Of a DNA stretch of 64,000 nt, positions 1 to 12,074 are shown one piece after another. Under the pieces are notes generated by a model. The model was not told where the DNA came from, ran no database searches, and saw only the letters and a list, made by a program, of their open reading frames with translations. Origin of the DNA: Isoetes taiwanensis. Its lineage: Eukaryota > Streptophyta > Lycopodiopsida > Isoetales > Isoetaceae. The stretch lies in assembly GCA_021234155.1 (NCBI GenBank), contig JAJEKV010000053.1, positions 8,635,424 to 8,699,423 of the forward strand, read 5' to 3'. The translations under genes were made by a program, and so were the position numbers. How positions within the stretch are numbered: position 1 is the stretch's first letter; every line of letters begins with the position of its first letter.

Positions 1-614
1 CTGAGAAACAAGACATTGTTGTATTGTTGAAGTTGTAAATGTTGGAAAACATAGGTTGCATGAACACTTGGTAACCAAATGTTCAACTAAATACTTATTT
101 TCATGTAAAATATTAAGCCCTATGTTTATTTTGAGGCAATGGTCGGAAAAGCCGTTTTGAGCTAATGAGCATGTGGGATATTGAGTCGAGTGCGAAAATC
201 CAAGATTAGCAGTTGAGCATGGAGCCGATCCGATCCTAAACCGTCAGAGTTGTAGTATAGAAAGATTTGAAGGAAACAATATGAGCATTCGGTAGCAGAG
301 GATTGAACTGGGGTGCCGGATTGGAGCTCGAACTGAATAGTCAAAACTGCTACAGTGATATGGTCAATACCATATCTATAGTAACTTTTCAATGGTTAAA
401 TGATTGTTTTCATAGATAAAGACATCATTTTATATTTGAATAAGTGATTCAAGGAATTGAATTGATCTATTAGAACTTGGGATAAGCGACCACATTTTGG
501 CTCCCAAGGTTGAAAGATTGTGTTTGCAAAGAATTCCATTGAATCTAAGCTATTATTGACTTGTTTGCTAGGCATAAATTGCAAGGTTGCAAGTTGTAAC
601 TTTGAAAATTAACA
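1..614 (+). repeat. 3' part of a Ty1/Copia-type LTR
   Basis: The stretch ends in ...TTAACA directly before a tRNA-Met-type primer-binding site (616-627) and a Copia gag, which is the layout of a 5' LTR and its internal region. The LTR start was not found and may lie left of the window. No coding region is credible here. Confidence 0.5.
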
Positions 615-615
615 G

Positions 616-627
616 TGGTATCAGAGC
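616..627 (+). other. Primer-binding site of Copia element
   Basis: TGGTATCAGAGC is complementary to the 3' end of initiator tRNA-Met, the usual minus-strand primer of plant Copia elements. It lies one base after the CA that ends the presumed LTR. Confidence 0.7.
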
Positions 628-634
628 TACAGTT

Positions 635-1660
635 ATGTCTAGCAGGTTTGGAGCTAGTCTATTAAATCAGATAGAGGTCTACAAGGGTGGACCTGGGTTC
701 CAAATATGGAAGGATGCTATGATTCACCTCTTGGAGGTCAAAGATTTGTGGGAACTGGTAAATCCCAACAGCAACTTGGCTGTGAGTACATGTGCTTTGG
801 TCAGGACTGCTTCAGCAGGATCTGTGGCAGGAGGAGCTGGAGGTGCTGATCAATCTTCACCTGCTGAGGCTGGAAGTGGTAGTACAGGTGGTACTATACA
901 TGGTAGCAGTACAGGAAAGTCTGTGCAAGCAAAGATCAAGGAGGCACAAGGAATTATTTCCTGTAAGGTTAGTCCTACTATTAGATTGAAACTTAGATCT
1001 CTTAGTCCAAAGGACATGTGGAAATTTTTGTTAAGTCACTATGAAGAGAAAACATCTTCTCAGTTGGATTTGCTAGAGAATGAGTTGAGAAATCTGAAAC
1101 TTAGGGAAGATGAGGATGTGACTGAGTACTTTAATAAGTTTGATAATATGATAGCAGATTTAGCAGGAGCAGGCACAATTATTTCTGAAAGGAGTCAGGT
1201 TCTTCAGATTTCAAGGGCTATTAGTGAGAATGAAAACTTGTCCCTATTTGTTAGAAATACATGTAGATCAAAGGAAGAGGCTGAAAATTTTTCTAAGAAC
1301 TGAATGGGAACAAAAGAAGATTTTAAGACAAAGTGAAAATCCCGAAGTTCTGTTGGTTAAGAAAAAAGGAAATATTACATGTTATTATTGCCATGAACAA
1401 GGTCATTATGAGTGAATGTCCAAAGCTTAAAAAAGAAAAAGAATTTAATTGCTTTACCTGTGGAGGAAGGGGACACATGGCAGCCAAATGTCCTACTCCA
1501 AAGAACTTTGGAAGAGGAAAAGAAAGAGGAGGAAGCTCTGGCAGGGGTCGAGGCAGAAATATTGAGAAAACTTACTTGGCTCAAGAAGTTGTTGAAAAGA
1601 GCAAAGATGATACTGATAATGATGAAGAGCTAACTAAAAATTTTGCTATTATTCATGAAT
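635..1660 (+). pseudogene. Broken Copia gag (UBN2-like) with zinc knuckles
   Basis: The ATG at 635 opens a gag-like frame that runs to a stop at 1301-1303. It shows the Copia pattern of an N-terminal W-containing segment and a UBN2-like region (LRSLSPKDMWKFL, then LREDEDVTEYFNKFD). After a frameshift near 1290 the frame continues with a first CCHC knuckle (CYYCHEQGHYE, stopped at 1415). After another shift comes a second, complete knuckle (CFTCGGRGHMAAKC, about 1450-1490) followed by an RG-rich tail. Function by family: nucleocapsid of a retrotransposon. At least two frameshifts make it a relic. The matching pol is absent downstream; instead a piece in opposite orientation follows. Confidence 0.75.
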
Positions 1661-1663
1661 TTG

Positions 1664-2222
1664 TTACGCTTCTTTATTATTATCTATAACAGATCCCTTT
1701 TCCTCATCATCTTCATCTATGTTTGTATCCTCCCCTAATTTTTCATTCCTGATTTCTGTAGGCCCCCTTTCAAGTTTATCACTAGCAAGCATTTCACCCT
1801 GCTCTTTGATTGGTTCACAGCTCGTCTTGGGTTTATAGAGCTGGTTTTCCACAAATGTAACATCTTTACTAATCAAGATATTTCTTTTTTTCAGGGTTAT
1901 ACATTCTATATCCTTTTGTTTGTTCATCATATCCCACTAAGAAACTTATAGTTGATATATTATCTAATTTTTGTTTCAATTCTTCAGGGACATGTGCATA
2001 TCCCAAACATCCATATGCCCCGAATTTATCATAATTTGGTTCTCTTCCTGACCACATTTGTTCCGAAGTTTTCCCATTTATGCTTTTAGATGGTAAGACA
2101 TTATTTATCTCCACAGATGTCTTAACAACTTCCTCCCAAAGGAACTTTGGTAGACCAGCATGCTTAAGCATTGATCTAGTTGCATTCAAAATTGTTTTAT
2201 TCATTCTTTCTGCTACCCCATT
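1664..2222 (-). pseudogene. Copia pol fragment, integrase to RT linker, inverted
   Basis: Read on the minus strand, 2204-1869 encodes the C-terminal part of a Copia integrase (KTSEQMWSGREPNYDKFGAYG, then the SFLVGYDEQTKGYRMYNP motif). It continues after a frameshift into an acidic linker (1930-1664) with the usual DVTFVENQ motif. It faces the gag fragment tail to tail with a break near 1660-1690, so the element has been rearranged or two copies joined. No RT or RNase H follows. Confidence 0.7.
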
Positions 2223-3273
2223 CTGTTGTTAATTCCTCATGACAATGGCATCATGAACTATGCTTGCATATGGGTTGCTCTCACAAACCTTGGGGTTCAA
2301 ATCACCATGAATTGTGTTTGCATATGGGTTGCCCTCATAACCATGTATCCTTTGTGGTATGATTTAACGGTGTGCATGCATTTTGGACTATAGATTTGAA
2401 TAGCACTTACTACAAGTGCTCGATTTTGGGTGTCTTGCCACATGGATGTTTGAAAACATCAGTAATGTTCAAAGATATACATTGTTATACAACTCACAAG
2501 GTAAACATTGTTATATTTAACTTAGGATATAGTTTTTAATTTAGTGATATCTTCTTTCTTATTTTTGGAGTGTGTTGGTATTTGTCGTTCCCTTCATCTT
2601 GCGGCCCCCCTGGCATTGAACTCCCCCCCTGCGGGATTCCAGTTGACGAAATTAAATGGGAAATTTGATTGGCTGGCCAGCATTGAAGATGAAATCTAGA
2701 GTGAAGGAAGATGTCGGATGGCAGTATCTCTTCGAAATTTTGGTTCAGCTTATTGTTGCGCCTCAGCAAATCTGCCATCTCATTTGGTCTCGTTTTCCCA
2801 TCTCATTGCCGTCTCATTGTGCAGTAAGTCGGATTAGAAACGTGAGTACATCTGCAAGTAAAGCATGCAGGATGACTCAGCTTGTTGGGATTGTACAAAA
2901 AACTAACTATTCTTTTTTCTGTATAGCTGTGTAGTTGAGGAATGAGTTGGGCGCCAGCTTGGAGGTGTAAGAGTGCTTGGAGGTGCCAACTTGCATCCTT
3001 GGAGATCATGTATGTCCATTTTTTGTAAGATGTTAAATGCTTCAAGATTATTATGGTCTGATTTCTTCTTTATGTTCAACTGTTTTAAATAAATTCTGGT
3101 GGATCCATTCCACATTGCCATTCCTAACAATTGAAGAACATTCATCAGTCCATAACATCGTGAGTTGATTCCTTTTTTTATATTGAGATTTGGTCGTGCT
3201 TCCTGAACAACTAATTTCCAGATGTAAATTGCTTTTGTTTTCCAGATTTAAAGCGTTTGAACGGCTTCCCTCA
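2223..3273. other. Non-coding stretch, nothing recognised
   Basis: AT-rich sequence with a short local repeat (a phrase with CATATGGGTTGC occurs twice near 2265-2335). Short open frames on both strands lack codon structure or motifs. Confidence 0.4.
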
Positions 3274-4062
3274 GCTTGGCAGGGTTCAAGTTTGACGGCT
3301 TTCATGCCTGTTTTTGGCTTTTTTGCACGTCAAAACAAGCAAAAAAAAAGGTGCCCTGCATATGAAGGGTAACAAATATCAATTTGCCTCATATAGAAAG
3401 GCAAAAAAAAAAGTGTATGTCATTTGAAAGGTCGCAAATATAAATTTGTCTTTCATATTTTATAAGTACAAGGGTTTTATAGGCATATCGAGTTAATGTA
3501 CCTTACCTCTAATAGAATAATGAATTAGGTAACATTAATTTTTTGTTTTAAACTTCTGCATTCCCGATTCCTCCTACATTCTCCCATTTCCCAACAAATC
3601 CACCAATTTGGGAAATCCGAGTCATTTCTGCTCTGCCAGCTGTCTGCCACGACTCTTTGCAATAAGCCGGTAATGCTCAGGGCATTTTTTTGTTCTTTCC
3701 CCTTTTTTTCACAAAGCGGTGTCTGTGTGTGGAGTCTGTGGCTTGGTTTTTTCACCATGTTTTAGTCAGAGCGAGCGCTACCGAGCAGAGAGGCCGTCAT
3801 TGTCTCTGTCATTGAAATTCACCAATAGACATTAATTAGAGCCCCACATCTGCTACTCTTAACTTTTTAATTGTATGTTTATGTAACTTACCTTTTTGTT
3901 ATAAGTAGTTTATAATTGAAAAACGATCTTCCGTCAATTAAAATTTTTGTATGTCAGTTGAAAGGTTCAAATTGATCAACATTCTTTCATATAAAAGATC
4001 AAGAAAAAGTGTCTGCCATTGGAAAATTAGGGGGTGGCCGTCAAACTTGAACCCTGGCTTGG
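3274..4062. mobile_element. Small non-autonomous DNA transposon with 20-bp TIRs
   Basis: CAGGGTTCAAGTTTGACGGC at 3280-3299 returns as its exact reverse complement at 4037-4056. GCTTGG flanks both sides (3274-3279 and 4057-4062) as an apparent 6-bp target duplication. The 777-bp interior has no transposase. TIRs starting CAGGG occur in hAT-type elements, but those duplicate 8 bp, so the family is uncertain. Internally, a phrase with GTATGTCA followed by GAAAGGT recurs near 3415 and 3950. Confidence 0.8.
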
Positions 4063-4360
4063 ACTCAAAGAACTGTTTTATTTTCCAGGTATTTTGATTT
4101 TTCGCAGGTTCTTTTTTTGGGTGCCAGAATATCTTTGCATGAGCCTCCTCATTTATGCTTCTTGAATATGCCTCCCTTGAACAATTTTGCTACTGTCTAA
4201 GAATGTTCTACTGTTTAAGAATGTTCCACTATTCTAAAAATTTGCTACTGTAAGAGAATTTTGCTACTGTCCAGCATGAGGCAGGAAGCATATTTGGAGG
4301 TATAGAAATGCCATGGTTGTGCTTTTTATTCTCAGCTAACCTAATTGCTTCATCCCTTAG

Positions 4361-4451
4361 TACAACAAAAAGAGAAAGATGGGCGCAGGGCAATATTTCG
4401 AAGGCTTATCTAATTCTTTTGGCTGCTAAGCTTGAAAATAAGGGAACCAAG
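4361..4451 (+). other. Exon-like segment of an unidentified gene
   Basis: Between an acceptor-like CCCTTAG and a donor-like AAG/GTAGGC there is a 30-codon open segment (contains RWAQGNISKAYLILLAAKLE) with normal protein composition. Similar exon-like pieces lie downstream at 6246-6313 and 6631-6700 (the latter encodes VVIVITKEAQLAGRLIALA), separated by a LINE insertion. The phases do not chain simply, so this may be a decayed gene. I do not recognise the product. Confidence 0.25.
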
Positions 4452-4948
4452 GTAGGCGAACAGGTTAGGCAGCTCGCTGATTAAATAAATTATTGTCTAC
4501 CCATAAATAAATAGGCTGGATCACAGAAGTCTACAGAAACATTCATAAATATTTTTTTGTTACAGTTGGGATACATTTAAATCTGAAACCTTTAGTCTGC
4601 ACAAACTAGATATTTGTTGCATAAATGCTTCTTACTATTTTGCTTTCAGCATGATATCAGATTTACGAGTTAATTATTTCTCCTTGACTCAGATCTGCAT
4701 CAGAATATGTTGGCTTTGTTATATGTAGACATTTGTTACATCATTCACATGTACTGTTATGTCTTCAAATCTCTATTTCAATTATTTGGCATTTTGGAGT
4801 TGAAACATGTGAATAGAAGGACGTGCACAATAAGATTTGTCTGCGCAGAAAATTCAGTGATGTCTGAGCGTGCATAAAGTTCTCCATAACGAGAAAATTG
4901 ACATGTTTCTCCAATGCTACTTAGACAGACTGAAAAGTAGTTTGCATG

Positions 4949-6103
4949 CTGCTAAATACAGGTTGTATTTCACTTATACCCAAGTGTAAGCATCCTAAAA
5001 CCATCAATGACTGGAGGCCTATTACTCTGTTGTCTGTAGTGTATAAAATCATTGCTAAGGCTTTGGCTGAGAGGCTTAAGCCAGTACTAGTTCACGCCAT
5101 TAGTGCAGAGCAGTCTGGTTTTATACCTCAACGGAATATTCTTCATAATGTGGCTGCTGCTTTTGAGGGAGTGCATTGGGCTCGTAGGATGAGACAGCCC
5201 CTTGTTTTTCTTAAGTTGGATTTTGCCAAGGCTTGTGACAGTGTCAGCTGGCAGTTCTTGGCAGATATGATGCAAACCGTGGGAGTGTTTTAGGGAGAGA
5301 TTTGGCCTTCGGTGGTGGGATATACGGACTTGGGCCAGAATTGCCAATGCCATTCCATTGCAGTTGTCTTCTCAAGTCAATGGCGTTTGGAAGTCGCATA
5401 GTGGACTTGATGCATCTCAGTTTGTAGCATCGGCTTACGGGCTCCTAGCGCTTCAGGACACGTTGCCGCCTTCGGATAAGTGGTCGCTTAAGCTTCCAGG
5501 GAGTAAGTGGCCCGCCATGTGGAAGTGGGCGTGGAATACATTGCCTCCTCCTAAAATCCGTACCCTTTTGTGGCAGATCTTGCACCGTAGCCTCAGGGTG
5601 AATGTCCGAGTCCACAGGTTCAAGCCTTAGGTAGCGGAAACATGCCCTTTATGTGGGAGGCGACGTGAGACCATTGAGCACTGCTTTGTCCTATGCACAG
5701 AGGTAGGGGCAGCTTGGTCCTGAGTGAGAGCCCTCTTTGGAACTTCACTATGCAGTCAGAAAATTCTCTTGGGAGTCCTTCCTGGCAGGTGGGCAGTGGC
5801 CAAGCAGCAGGCGTTTCATTTATGCAGAGCTTGGCTTTTGTGGCTGATTTGGAAAAGACGGAGAGCGAAGGTCTTTCAGAATGCAGTGCTTAGCCCTTTT
5901 CGGTTGGTTCCGATCTTGAGGCATAAGTTGTGGCAGGCTTACCAAGTCTCAAGCTTGTCTGGCACAGTTAAGCAGGAAATTTGGTCGACATTCCTACAGA
6001 TTGTGGATCATGATGGGCGCTTCATTTCTTAGCACCACACTTATCATTGTACTTGATCGCATTCTAGTGGTTTAATATATTCTTATATTCTTCAAACAAA
6101 AAA
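4949..6103 (+). mobile_element. LINE insertion with internal deletion and 16-bp TSD
   Basis: The insert is bounded by a 16-bp direct repeat, AAAAGTAGTTTGCATG, at 4933-4948 and 6104-6119, and ends in an A tract. The first part (about 4949-5293) encodes reverse transcriptase motifs, including DWRPITLLSVVYKI, GFIPQRNILHNV and FLKLDFAKACDSV. It then jumps to the C-terminal zinc-binding domain (zf-RVT: PPPKIRTLLWQILHRSL, then CPLCGRRRETIEHCFVLC near 5645-5700). The palm with the catalytic YADD is missing. It is 5'-truncated and internally deleted, hence dead. Confidence 0.85.
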
Positions 6104-6119
6104 AAAAGTAGTTTGCATG

Positions 6120-7899
6120 TGCTTTCAGTTTCATTCATTATTTTATTTTTAATTTGCTGTCTCAAGAGCAACTCATTTAAATCTCAAATCTTTAGTCTGC
6201 AAGATGCCTTTGCTATATCTATTGTAATGCCTTTTCTATTGGCAGAAGTTAGAGTTGCTACAGTTGTTGCAGCTTGGCATCCAGTCTACCATCATTTTGA
6301 AAGTAATTCAAAGGTGGTAATATCTTTATGCCTCTACTCTTTCTGAAATGTTGGTGGACTAAATCTTTACCTTTTGTAGTAGAAATGCTTTACAAACAGT
6401 GTCAATGTGCAAGTAAATAGAATGTACCAGCTTGCCTATTGTAGATAATCTAGAAACATATCATTTCAGAAACACATCATTCCATCATAATCCTATTGTC
6501 ATTCCAGAAACACATCATTTGAATCTGTTGGTGCTGAGGGTTCGTCTATTGAAAATACTTCACATTTCTTAAGGAAGTGATTGAATAGTACTTTATTGTG
6601 TTTCTTTGTTTGGTTTGTGTGGTTCTGCAGAAGATAATAAAGTTGTAATTGTGATAACCAAAGAAGCACAGTTGGCTGGTCGTTTGATTGCTCTTGCAAG
6701 GTTAGTTGGAATTTTTAGTTTTATATATTGTTTCATTTTCCAAAGGGTACATCAATAAGGTTTTAGGGTAGAATGTCCAATAACCTTTCATATTGAGTCA
6801 AAGGGTTGTTTTTGTTATGTTCAAGATAGTGTCCAAGTAATGTTGTCTTTAAGTTGTCTTCTACTATACACGTGTCCATGCCAGTCCGTGTCTGAACTTG
6901 CTCTAATTTATTTTCCTATTTCATGTAGATGGTGAAAATCTTGGTGCCATGGTGTGCCTTTGGTGGCCATGTTGCCGAATGTTTGATTCGAAAGGAGGTG
7001 CACGTCAGTCGCATCTCCTTTATTGTCAATGCCTTGGGGTCGTGGTATGAGTGGCAACCTTGGAGGCCATGTCCAAAGTGTATTTGAGTTGACAAGTGTT
7101 GAAAATTGAGACGCTTATTCTCAAGCTTGAAAACTTCTACAAAGAAAGTATTTTTGTGGAAGTAAAGGAGGAAGATGCTGACATACTGTTTGCATTGAAA
7201 AACGAGGAAGATGGTTGGGAGAGTAACATGGATCAAGAGCTTAGGAACGCAGCATAGTGCAGATTTCTTTCTTGTATGTTTCTATTTTGAAAATGTTGTT
7301 GTAGCATTTTTTTTTCTTTTGATAAAAGTGTATCTCTTTAGAATACTCTTCTATTGTACTTTATCAAACTTATGAGGCACATGCCTTATGTACCCTGTTG
7401 ACGTAATCTAACAATTTGGTCAATGGATAAAAGAACTTATCTACTTATTGTAGTCCCTTCTATTTTGTTCACTTGAGGTTATCCATTTCTTATTTTTGTG
7501 ACGTTTGACATTGCTAAAACATTTAAGGTAGACATTATTGTGTCGTCGAGGTAGAAACAAGCATTCTCTCTCCCCCTTTCATGTCAAATTAATGAGCTTC
7601 GCACCCATTTGGACCACAATAGATACCAAGCTCAATTTTGTTCTTTGATGTGCTCCGTTATTGGTTTGCATCGCTAAGTCTTTCAATTCCTTTTTAGGGT
7701 TAGTGATCATCTCACATTTAAATACTAGCCTTTTGGGTTCTATGGGTCGTGTGATACGATGCTTAGGGCACTCTTTGGTTGTAAGTTTAGAAATGCTAGC
7801 ATGGGCACGCAGTGTGTTTGAGGTCTTTTCCCTATTAGTGGCATTTTTGTCTACCAGTCTCTAATATTATTCTAGGAGTCAGGCTTTGGACTTATGTAA
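6120..7899. other. Mostly non-coding, two exon-like scraps
   Basis: It contains the exon-like pieces at 6246-6313 and 6631-6700 already mentioned under 4361-4451. The rest is AT-rich with no motif, RNA gene or long repeat that I can support. Confidence 0.3.
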
Positions 7900-9905
7900 A
7901 GTCTAAATGTGTTCATTTAATACTAATTATGTTGTTGGCACATGTCTAAAAGCTTTGGCAAAGCCTAAAAAGCAACAATACAAGTCCTGTACTCGACTAG
8001 GGTTCACATTACGAAGATGTGGTCAATGGTTGAGTGTTGGGGCCTGAATCCTGCCTGTGTTAGGGCCTGCACTTCTGCTGCCTCGACCTAGCTAGTCAAC
8101 TGTTGCTCAAGAACTTCGGCTAGCAGTTTGGCAAACACTGAACTGGCCATGATTGTCAGGTAATTGGCAGGGCAATGTGGGTCACCTGCCTTGTAGATGG
8201 GCAAACTCTGCTAACAGTCCACTGTGGAGAGAATACTTTTTGTAATACCCGGTTGAACAAAGCAATTAGGACTGGGGCCATGGGTGGCCCCGCCCACTTA
8301 AGCAACTCTGCCTGCATGCCATACAAGTCTGGCACTTTCCCATTGGCAAGATGCTGCAAGCTCTGAACTACATCAGCCTCCGTGATTTCCAGCACTAGGT
8401 CATCGTAGAGCTACTGCAAGTATTCCCTCCACTATTCGGGAGTGATGTTCCTTGTAGGCTATGCTGGCTTTCTGAGCATCTTTCGCCAACAGAAGGTCTT
8501 GGAATGGAGATCCAGGAGGTAGAACATTTTCCTCTGATGTTCCTGATGTATCTGGCTTTCTTGACTTTAAGGAAAGCACAGTACTATTTGGTTGTGTGCG
8601 ACTTTTCCAAACCCTTTGATACTGTGCCTCGAGAAAAGTTGCGGGCACAGTTGCGATAGCTAGGGATACCTGTGGATCTACTGAATGCAGTTTATAGGCT
8701 ATATGAGAGGTGCTCAGGCCAGTTGCAATTGGCAGAGCAACAATTTGATAGTAGTATCAGAGTCTGTCAGGGATGCCCACTCTCCCCAACACTCTTTGGA
8801 CTCTACATTGATCAACTCGAGTGCTGGCTTGCCGACAATGGTGGGGACGGAGTTCAACTGTTGCACTAGATCGTTAGACAACTATTATATGCAGATGATG
8901 TGCACCTTGTAGCCTACACCTCGGCGGATATACAATGCCACCTTAATGCCTTGGACACGTTCTACCAAGCGACATACATATGTGTCAACCTGACCAAGAC
9001 TAAGGTGGTCCTCATATCGTCATCACGCCAACCAAAGATCCTTTCCATTAATTACGCAGACAAAATGTAGAGGTGGCACCATCTGGGAGTGGAGTTTCCT
9101 TTCTACCGTACTGGAACACTTCCATTTGGCTGCAAGTGACAACATGCTAGAAGGCACTATATGCAATGCAGAACAACATCCACAGAGTAGAGCTGTATGA
9201 CTGGGCTCATCAGTCGCACCTGTTTAGAGTCTTGGTGGAGCTTGTCCTTTTGTATGGGATTGAAGTCTGGGGGCCAGTAGTGTCCCTTGCCACCTGGAAT
9301 GAATTGGAGCATGTGCAAAAAGCTTTCTTGACACGGGCGCAAGTCCACGGTCCCATTCAAATCATGTTGCAGGAGAGAGGCTTCTTGCCTCTTCAGAAAG
9401 TGGTCAGTATGGATGATTCTTGCCTCCCTTACCTGGCTTACACAATGGAACCGCGGCGCTTGAAGGCTTGCTGGAAAGACAAGAGAGCTCAGTGGCTGGC
9501 CAGATGGAATGTCCAGAAGCATAGATGCAAACAGATGCGAATCGCCATAGTTTGAGGCAATACCTTGACGTCTGCTTCCTCAGCAAGCTCCGGGATGCCA
9601 ACACCCTTGAACAGATCAAGCCATTATATTAATGGCACCACATCAACCCCACATTGGAACAAAGCCCGCAATGTTACCTGCGCACCCATCTACCTACAAA
9701 AAAGTGCAGACTCATTCCCTCCATCCGCATAGGGGCACAGTGTCTTCGAATTGAGATGGGTTGTTGGACTAGGGAGCTATGCCAGGATAGGCTTTGTCAA
9801 CTTTGCCAAACAGGGGCCATTGAGGATAAATGCTATACCATTCAGAGCTACTGGGGCATGGATTTTTTAATCCGGACAGTTCGACTTCTCTTGTTTTAAG
9901 TATAT
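7900..9905 (+). mobile_element. LINE with inverted 5' segment (twin-priming type)
   Basis: The 3' part is on the plus strand (about 8530-9905). It carries the RT core (LVVCDFSKPFDTVPRE; QGCPLSPTLFGLYIDQ; LLYADDVHLVAY near 8884-8915), then a LINE-type C-terminal region (LYGIEVWGPV) and a degenerate CxxC zinc motif (LCQLC). The 5' part is on the minus strand at about 8490-7900 and encodes the preceding RT segment (ANGKVPDLYGMQAELLK, PIYKAGDPHCPANY, QAGFRPQHSTIDHIF). Joining the two blocks head to head at about 8500 restores RT order, the signature of 5' inversion during target-primed reverse transcription. Several stops and frameshifts make it inactive. Confidence 0.8.
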
Positions 9906-10535
9906 GGGATATGTGTTGAAGTATGATCATTTATACATCCAAATCAAATCCCTCTAGAGCCCAATGTGCTACATATTTACTTCTCTGATAATTGTATTGG
10001 CTTATTGAAGATGGGATTCCAAGTTTATGTATTTTCTTTGGTTTATACAAGCATGACTAATTTGTCTTCTTGCAAGATTATAAGTAAGAATTCACAAATA
10101 CCTTCCATGCATCATACATGTTTGAATGCATATATGGTTCTTGTACTAAATATTAATGCAAAAAGTTCAAGAATACGAGGAACACAAGAACGTGCTATAG
10201 CGATAGGATGCATTTGCACTATGATCTGAAGGATATAAATATCCACAATTATCTTCTTTCATTATAAGAAAATCTGGTTTTACATCTTTACACAAGGTTA
10301 CTCAAGAGCCATAAAGACCTGAATTCCAACTTCAACAGGCACTTCACGCTCTTGAGTATACAAATATAAGTTGTTCCCCACGAGAATGGTCATCCAAACA
10401 ATCAAAGAATATGTTTGTATTTTACAAGGTATTCTTGCAATAACAATTTTTTTTTTCCACGCGTCTATTTATAGGTTCTGATTTATAGGTTCATCAGATC
10501 TGAGAAACCAACTATAAATACATATGTAGCATCCC
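9906..10535. other. Intergenic region downstream of VAMP71
   Basis: It holds the presumed 3' UTR side of the minus-strand VAMP71 gene and AT-rich spacer. No other feature is supported. Confidence 0.4.
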
Positions 10536-12074
10536 TCAGGTTCTACATGATTTTAATGTCAAGCCACCACAGAACATTGCAATGATGATGTAGAGCAAAA
10601 CAACAATAAGACACGTCAATGATGCCCTGCATAAAATCGTACACGTTAACTCATGGCACCAAATATTCTGTTCCCAGTATTTCTGAAATATTGTACTTAA
10701 ACAAAACATGAGCAACAATTGTGAATGTAGATCATGGCACGCATGTGAGTAACAGAAATATTAAGTTTTGCTACACCAACATTTTGTTTTAGATGTTTCT
10801 GTTCTAGCCTCTAATATAGGGTGAGTAAACATACAGGAGCTTAACATTTTTCATCCATAGGGCTTGTCGAAGTCGGCGAGACTGCTTTTTGAAACGAAAT
10901 GCATTGTCTTGTATAGTAGACGTCTTGTCCACTAATAATTCAATTCTATCACCACGGTCTAGAACCTTGTCAATATTTTCAACCATAACAGCACGTACCT
11001 GGAAACTACAGAGTTCAGGCAGTAGACTGAACTAATAAAAAGAACTGCAAGAACTTTCAAAAGCATTATAATAGATTGCAATATGCCACAAATATCTGCA
11101 AAATGGGGCCTAATTCATGCAGATGCAAATTATTTGTAAGAGGTCTACATGGGACCGGGAGGTCCAGAGAGGGAAACTGAAATAAATCCAATGTCCATGG
11201 ATTGCAGGCTCATCTTCTTACCTGTTAAATTTGCACACCATACTTTCTTTCCAACTTTCTTGAAATCATAGACTAGTGTAGAGAGAACAAAAGTTCAGGA
11301 GAGATTATGTGAGTCGCCTTGTCTCATAAATGCATAGGAAAGTGAAATTGCCACATAAGTACTCATCAGGCTATTTGGTAACTACTGCTCCAAACCAGGT
11401 ATTTGATTATTGTATTGAAAGAATATTGCATTGAATTATAAATCAACTAAAGGAAAACGATGGGAGCAATATATACAGTAATGCATTTCAAAACATTCCA
11501 GCTATGAGACTTACCTCATTTACATCCCCTCTGAGTCTGTTTACAGCATCTACATCTGGACTGCTTGAAAAATACTCCATTTGCTGATGTAAAATTCTTG
11601 AAAATTCGTCATTCATTGCATAAGCAAGAGCAACAAGAGCAGCCTGCCCATAGGTCTTCATGAATCGCATATGAATATCTTCCAAGTACGCAAAAGGAAT
11701 CCTTCCTGGCCGTACCATAAATACAATGTGAACCACAAATTTAAACCACAAGCCACACTACAGATTAAATGAGAACCGAAGAAATTGCATAGCTAGCCTT
11801 TGAAAAAGAAAAAGATGGAAATGAATTTCAGTCTGGAACGAAAAATGAGATACTCACTTCCAAAACTATCTGACGCCATACAGAGAAAAGTGAGACCATC
11901 TGCCTTGAGAATATGAAATATATGCCTGTCTTGAGAGTAAGAGATACGAGTGTCAGGACCAGGAGGAAGCTTTTCAAGAATACGCCTTGCCACAATTCCG
12001 GCGTTGCCAGCAACTGCACTAAACTCTACCAGAACCACCGTACCCCTTGCTATCAAAGCGTAGAAAATCGCCAT
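10536..12074 (-). CDS. VAMP71: VAMP71-family longin R-SNARE, 4 exons
   Basis: Exons on the minus strand are 12074-11858, 11702-11515, 10998-10835 and 10626-10536, all with GT-AG junctions. They give 219 residues, the usual VAMP71 length. The protein starts MAIFYALIARGTVVLVEFSA, the longin domain. It continues with FLCMASDSFG and the HMRFMKTYG region, then the R-SNARE helix (VMVENIDKVLDRGDRIELLV, with the following DKT). It ends in a C-terminal membrane anchor (LIVVLLYIIIAMFCGG) and a short CRT tail. By family it acts in fusion of late endosomes and vesicles with the vacuole. No break is seen. It is transcribed away from the HDA9-like gene, with starts 398 bp apart. Distinction among VAMP711-714 paralogues is not possible here. 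Confidence 0.93.

Noticed and set aside
9157-9522. 121-residue minus-strand frame
   Set aside because: It overlaps the plus-strand LINE frame with RT-family similarity and has none of its own.
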